Shown piece by piece: positions 60,991 to 64,000 of a DNA stretch of 64,000 nucleotides. The number at the start of each line of letters is the position of its first letter. The first letter of the stretch is position 1. The notes under the pieces were generated by a model. The model was not told the DNA's origin and ran no database searches. It saw only the letters and a list, made by a program, of their open reading frames with translations. Both the position numbers and the translations under genes were made by a program. Source of the DNA: Montifringilla adamsi (Eukaryota > Chordata > Aves > Passeriformes > Passeridae); assembly GCA_017590115.1 (NCBI GenBank), contig JAGGNK010007448.1, forward strand, positions 10,398,324 through 10,462,323, written 5' to 3'.

Positions 60991-62010
60991 GAGAGATGAG
61001 GTGAGATTGAAGTGAAATTTGGGGCTGGAAATGTGTTAAGATGAAAGATCAGAGTGCAGCAGATTCTGCAGTGCAGAAGGTTTATATCATGCAAAAAATT
61101 TGAGAAAAATGTAAAAGTAGTAGCCAGATGTTTCAAAATAAATAAATAAAACCTTAAGTAAATGCTTTTAAAAAGTGAAATAGCTGCATCAAAACACCCT
61201 GTGCTGGGAGGGGTGGCAGTGAGCACGGCAGGGTTTGATATCACAGAAAAGGGCTGGTTTGGAGCAAAAGTTGTGTTGCATTTGCACATATGCCCAGACA
61301 ATGTGGTTCCTTATTGACACGACAGAGTGCCTGATGAAACGCTGACTGCTCGCTCAGCTGTTGTGCCTTGTTTTGAAAAATCCATTGTTTTCAAACAAAA
61401 CGCGAGCAACAGTCCTCTATACACATATTTTGATATATTTGCAATGGATTCATCACATTATCTTTTCAGGCATTAAAATAATACTCATAAGATGTCACAA
61501 TATTGCAGGAATGTAAGCTAGCATTCTTTGAGAGCGGGTATTTGGGTTCTGAGAAGTATGCTTAAATATTACAGGTGTTTAAATTAAAAATGTCAAGCCA
61601 TGAAGGCATAATGGAAGTAATCATTTTTACACAGTTTTAAGCCCCGGTGTTGGAGAAAGCTCTGCATTCCAGACTATTGTGAGGGAGCGAGTTCATAAGC
61701 ATTCAGAGGACAAAAGAGATCATTATGCTTTGTTACCTCAGCCAGTTCATTACCTTAATTGCTGAGCGTAATCCAGTCTTGGAAGAAAACTCTGGGGCTT
61801 TAAGGAGATCAGCACTGGCACCCTGTGACACAGAAAATGGGAGCCCTTTCCTGCTCCGCGGCCACTCCAGGCACGCTAACCCTTGATCAAAGGCTCAACT
61901 TCTCCGAGGGTCGGCCATGTGAAAATCCCCCGGAGCGGTGCCGGCCGCTGAACCGTGATGGAGCCGCGGGCTCGGCCGCGCTCCCGCGCCGGCGGCGGCG
62001 GCGTCCCGCA

Positions 62011-62240
62011 CGGACCGCACCGGACCGGACCGGACCGGACCGGACCGGCACGGCACCGACCGGACCTGCACGGACCGGACCGGCACGGACCCACACGGCG
62101 GGGTCTGAACGGAGCCGCTCCCGGGGCAGGCTGGCACCGCGGCCGTGGCACGGCACGGTTCTCTGGCAGGCTGGCCCCGCACGGCACGGTTCTCGGGCAG
62201 GCTGGCCCCGCACGGCACGGCACGGCACGGTGCCCGGGCA
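62011..62240. repeat. CGGAC-type pentanucleotide array and 31-41 bp minisatellite
   Basis: 62011-62090 is built of CGGAC/CGGCA pentamers. From about 62125 a unit GGCAGGCTGGCCCCGCACGG recurs at 62125, 62165, 62196 and 62237 (last degenerate). Spacing is 31-41 bp and varies with the number of CGGCA pentamers inside. The array is extremely CpG-rich in an otherwise AT-rich intron. Confidence 0.92.
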
Positions 62241-62499
62241 CGCTGGCCCCGGCCATCCCCGCAGCCGTGAGGAGGGGCCGCGGGCCGGCGCTGGGCTCCG
62301 GGTGATGCCGGGGCGTTGCTGGGGAAGATCAGATTTATTGTAAATACATTAGAGCGGGGCTTCGGCCGTGTTTCTGTGCGTGTGCTTTGTATCTGGTTAT
62401 CCAGGCTGATGATATGGGCATTCCCCCCCGCACAGTTGCATATATTAAGGCTTTTAAGAAATATAGTAAAACAAAAAATATGACCTTTAAAAGCATGGT

Positions 62500-62765
62500 T
62501 GAGTTGCATTCATTTTATAACCATCAAAGCAACTCTTTACTGTTGTAAGGTAGAAAAATCAATGATGCAATCTTTTTCCTTTTGCCTCGTGCAATCCGTA
62601 ATTGAAATGGAAAATCAAATGAACGGCTAACAGATAATTGTTTTATCAATATTCCCTGCCTGCCCTACAAGGGTCAGCCTAGAATGATCATGAGCCACGG
62701 ATATGATGAGGACAAAATGTGAAATTGAACAGCAAGGAGGCAATAAATCAACCTTGACAAGAAAG
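62500..62765. promoter_or_regulatory. Candidate conserved noncoding element
   Basis: Includes AAAATCAATGATGCAATC, CCGTAATTGAAATGG, TAACAGATAATTG, TTTATCAATATTCC and GCAATAAATCAACC, several of which resemble PBX/HOX (ATCAAT) cores. No repeats and no credible reading frame. Confidence 0.28.
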
Positions 62766-64000
62766 AGTGACCAGCATGTAGCTCTTGTAGGCAGCTTTTG
62801 GGACACTTTTTGTCTCAGGTGTCTGCACTGATTTAAAAATGTGAGAATATAATATTTGAAGCTCTACCAGTGGGTAAACAACTGCAGACTATTTCTAGGT
62901 TAAGGCATCATCAAAGCAAACACTCTGCAGCTGAAAAAATGAGTATATTGGGGCATAGTAGGAAAAATCCCACAGTAAAACAACAGGGGAATAGCAGAAT
63001 GTTCTGGGGCTGTGGCAAGAAAGTCTCCCTCTTCCTATCTGGTCTACAAAACTAAAAACGATAGTAAATATATTAAAATGCATTTTTCAGGCTGCTCTTT
63101 TGCTGCTCCACTGGGCATGAAAAACGCTTTCCATTGTGTTTCTGGTATTTTGGGAGCTCCTTGATCCCGGGGCTGGAGCAGCCTGTCTCCTGCTTGGGGG
63201 CCCATCTGATAAGGGACATTTTGGCATGATGGCCCCAGCTCGTGGGCAGTGGGGGCGTCAGGGGGATGGGGACAGGTAACGCTCCTCCTCACAGGCCCCT
63301 TTGCTCATCATTTGATCCTTCAGTGCTTCCATGGAAGCCTGGACAGGGTTTTGCTATCATTTTGAAAACCACTGGTTTAAAAGAATGAAGTCTGCGTGCG
63401 TTTCCTCACCATGGCAGTGAAAGGCAGCTCTGATCAAGCACCACCAAGGGCCTGAGCCCCAGCCCCAGAGCCTGGGCAGATCCCGAATCAGTGACCCCAG
63501 CCCTCTCGCTTTGCACAGGCCGTGCTCCCAAGCCAGGCAGGTGTTTCTCCCTGGACCACTGCCGATGGCGGTGTTGAGGCAGTGGGAAATGGTGTGAGAA
63601 CAGCCCACCGAAGGTGGCAGGGCTCAGGTTAAAAGCCTGGAAAGGCTGAGTGCCCTGGGCCAGGACCCACCGGGGGTGTTGGTCCCGGCTCGGCCGTCCT
63701 GCCGCAGCCACCGCGGCCGTCCCGGGGCTGGGAGCCACGTGAGGTTCAGGGAAGGAGCTCTGGGTGAAGGAGCGAGTCGAGATCATACACGACACATGCA
63801 GAGCTACGAGAGAAGCACCTTTTTGCCACAGATGAAGTCTGCCTGTGTTTGCTGTGAGCAGCTCCGGGGGGCTCTGCTGCCGTGCCCTGCCACCCCCACT
63901 GCAGGGCCCCTCTCCCGGCCACGGGGAGTCAAGGGGTGCCTTCCCCTCCTGCAGACAGTTTCTGGTGCTGGTGTCCCTCTTGGGGTGCTGGGATGGCTCA

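Overview
This window is vertebrate nuclear DNA, most likely from a bird. The evidence is two spliced vertebrate genes with GT-AG junctions, fragments of CR1 LINEs (the main retrotransposon of birds and other sauropsids), short introns, CpG islands and GC-rich minisatellites. Nothing is bacterial or viral. The species cannot be named from the sequence. A songbird would fit the minisatellite style, but that is a guess. One 12-base run of N shows a small assembly gap or masked stretch.

Only two protein-coding genes can be supported, and they stand head to head. On the minus strand are three coding exons of MAPKAP1 (SIN1, a core subunit of mTORC2) at 10173-9915, 6645-6556 and 3231-3083. They join in perfect phase to give residues 1-166, and the rest of the gene lies off the left edge. 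On the plus strand are the first two coding exons of PBX3 (a TALE homeodomain cofactor of HOX proteins) at 22072-22268 and 23118-23191. They join in phase to give residues 1-90. From 23192 to the right edge is one very long PBX3 intron in which no further PBX3 exon was found. The same head-to-head order is known from human chromosome 9q33.

Region by region: 1-10.2 kb is MAPKAP1 exons and introns with three minisatellites and a telomere-like repeat. 10.2-19.1 kb is the putative MAPKAP1 intron 1, with a homeodomain-site-rich block near 15.8 kb and a CR1 in two pieces. 18.8-19.55 kb is a CpG island with two minus-strand splice donors, the likely MAPKAP1 promoter and noncoding exon 1. 20.75-21.3 kb is a second CpG island with an RFX X-box, three CCAAT boxes and an E2F/YY1-like cluster, the likely PBX3 promoter. 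21.3-22.07 kb is the AT-rich PBX3 leader region. 22.07-23.6 kb holds PBX3 exons 1-2 and a CpG island. 23.6-64 kb is the intron, with AT-rich blocks full of homeodomain, POU and PBX/MEIS-like motifs that read like conserved developmental enhancers, several intronic CpG-rich patches, one antisense CR1 and a CGGAC-type repeat.

I found no new protein system. The most checkable novelties are regulatory: a possible PBX autoregulatory site in PBX3's own promoter region, a perfect X-box in the intergenic island, a 40-nt exon-like segment in PBX3 intron 1 that would act as a poison exon, and an exact 24-bp direct repeat around an 860-bp segment at 51.4-52.3 kb. All enhancer and motif calls are inferences from sequence appearance, because no alignment could be run.
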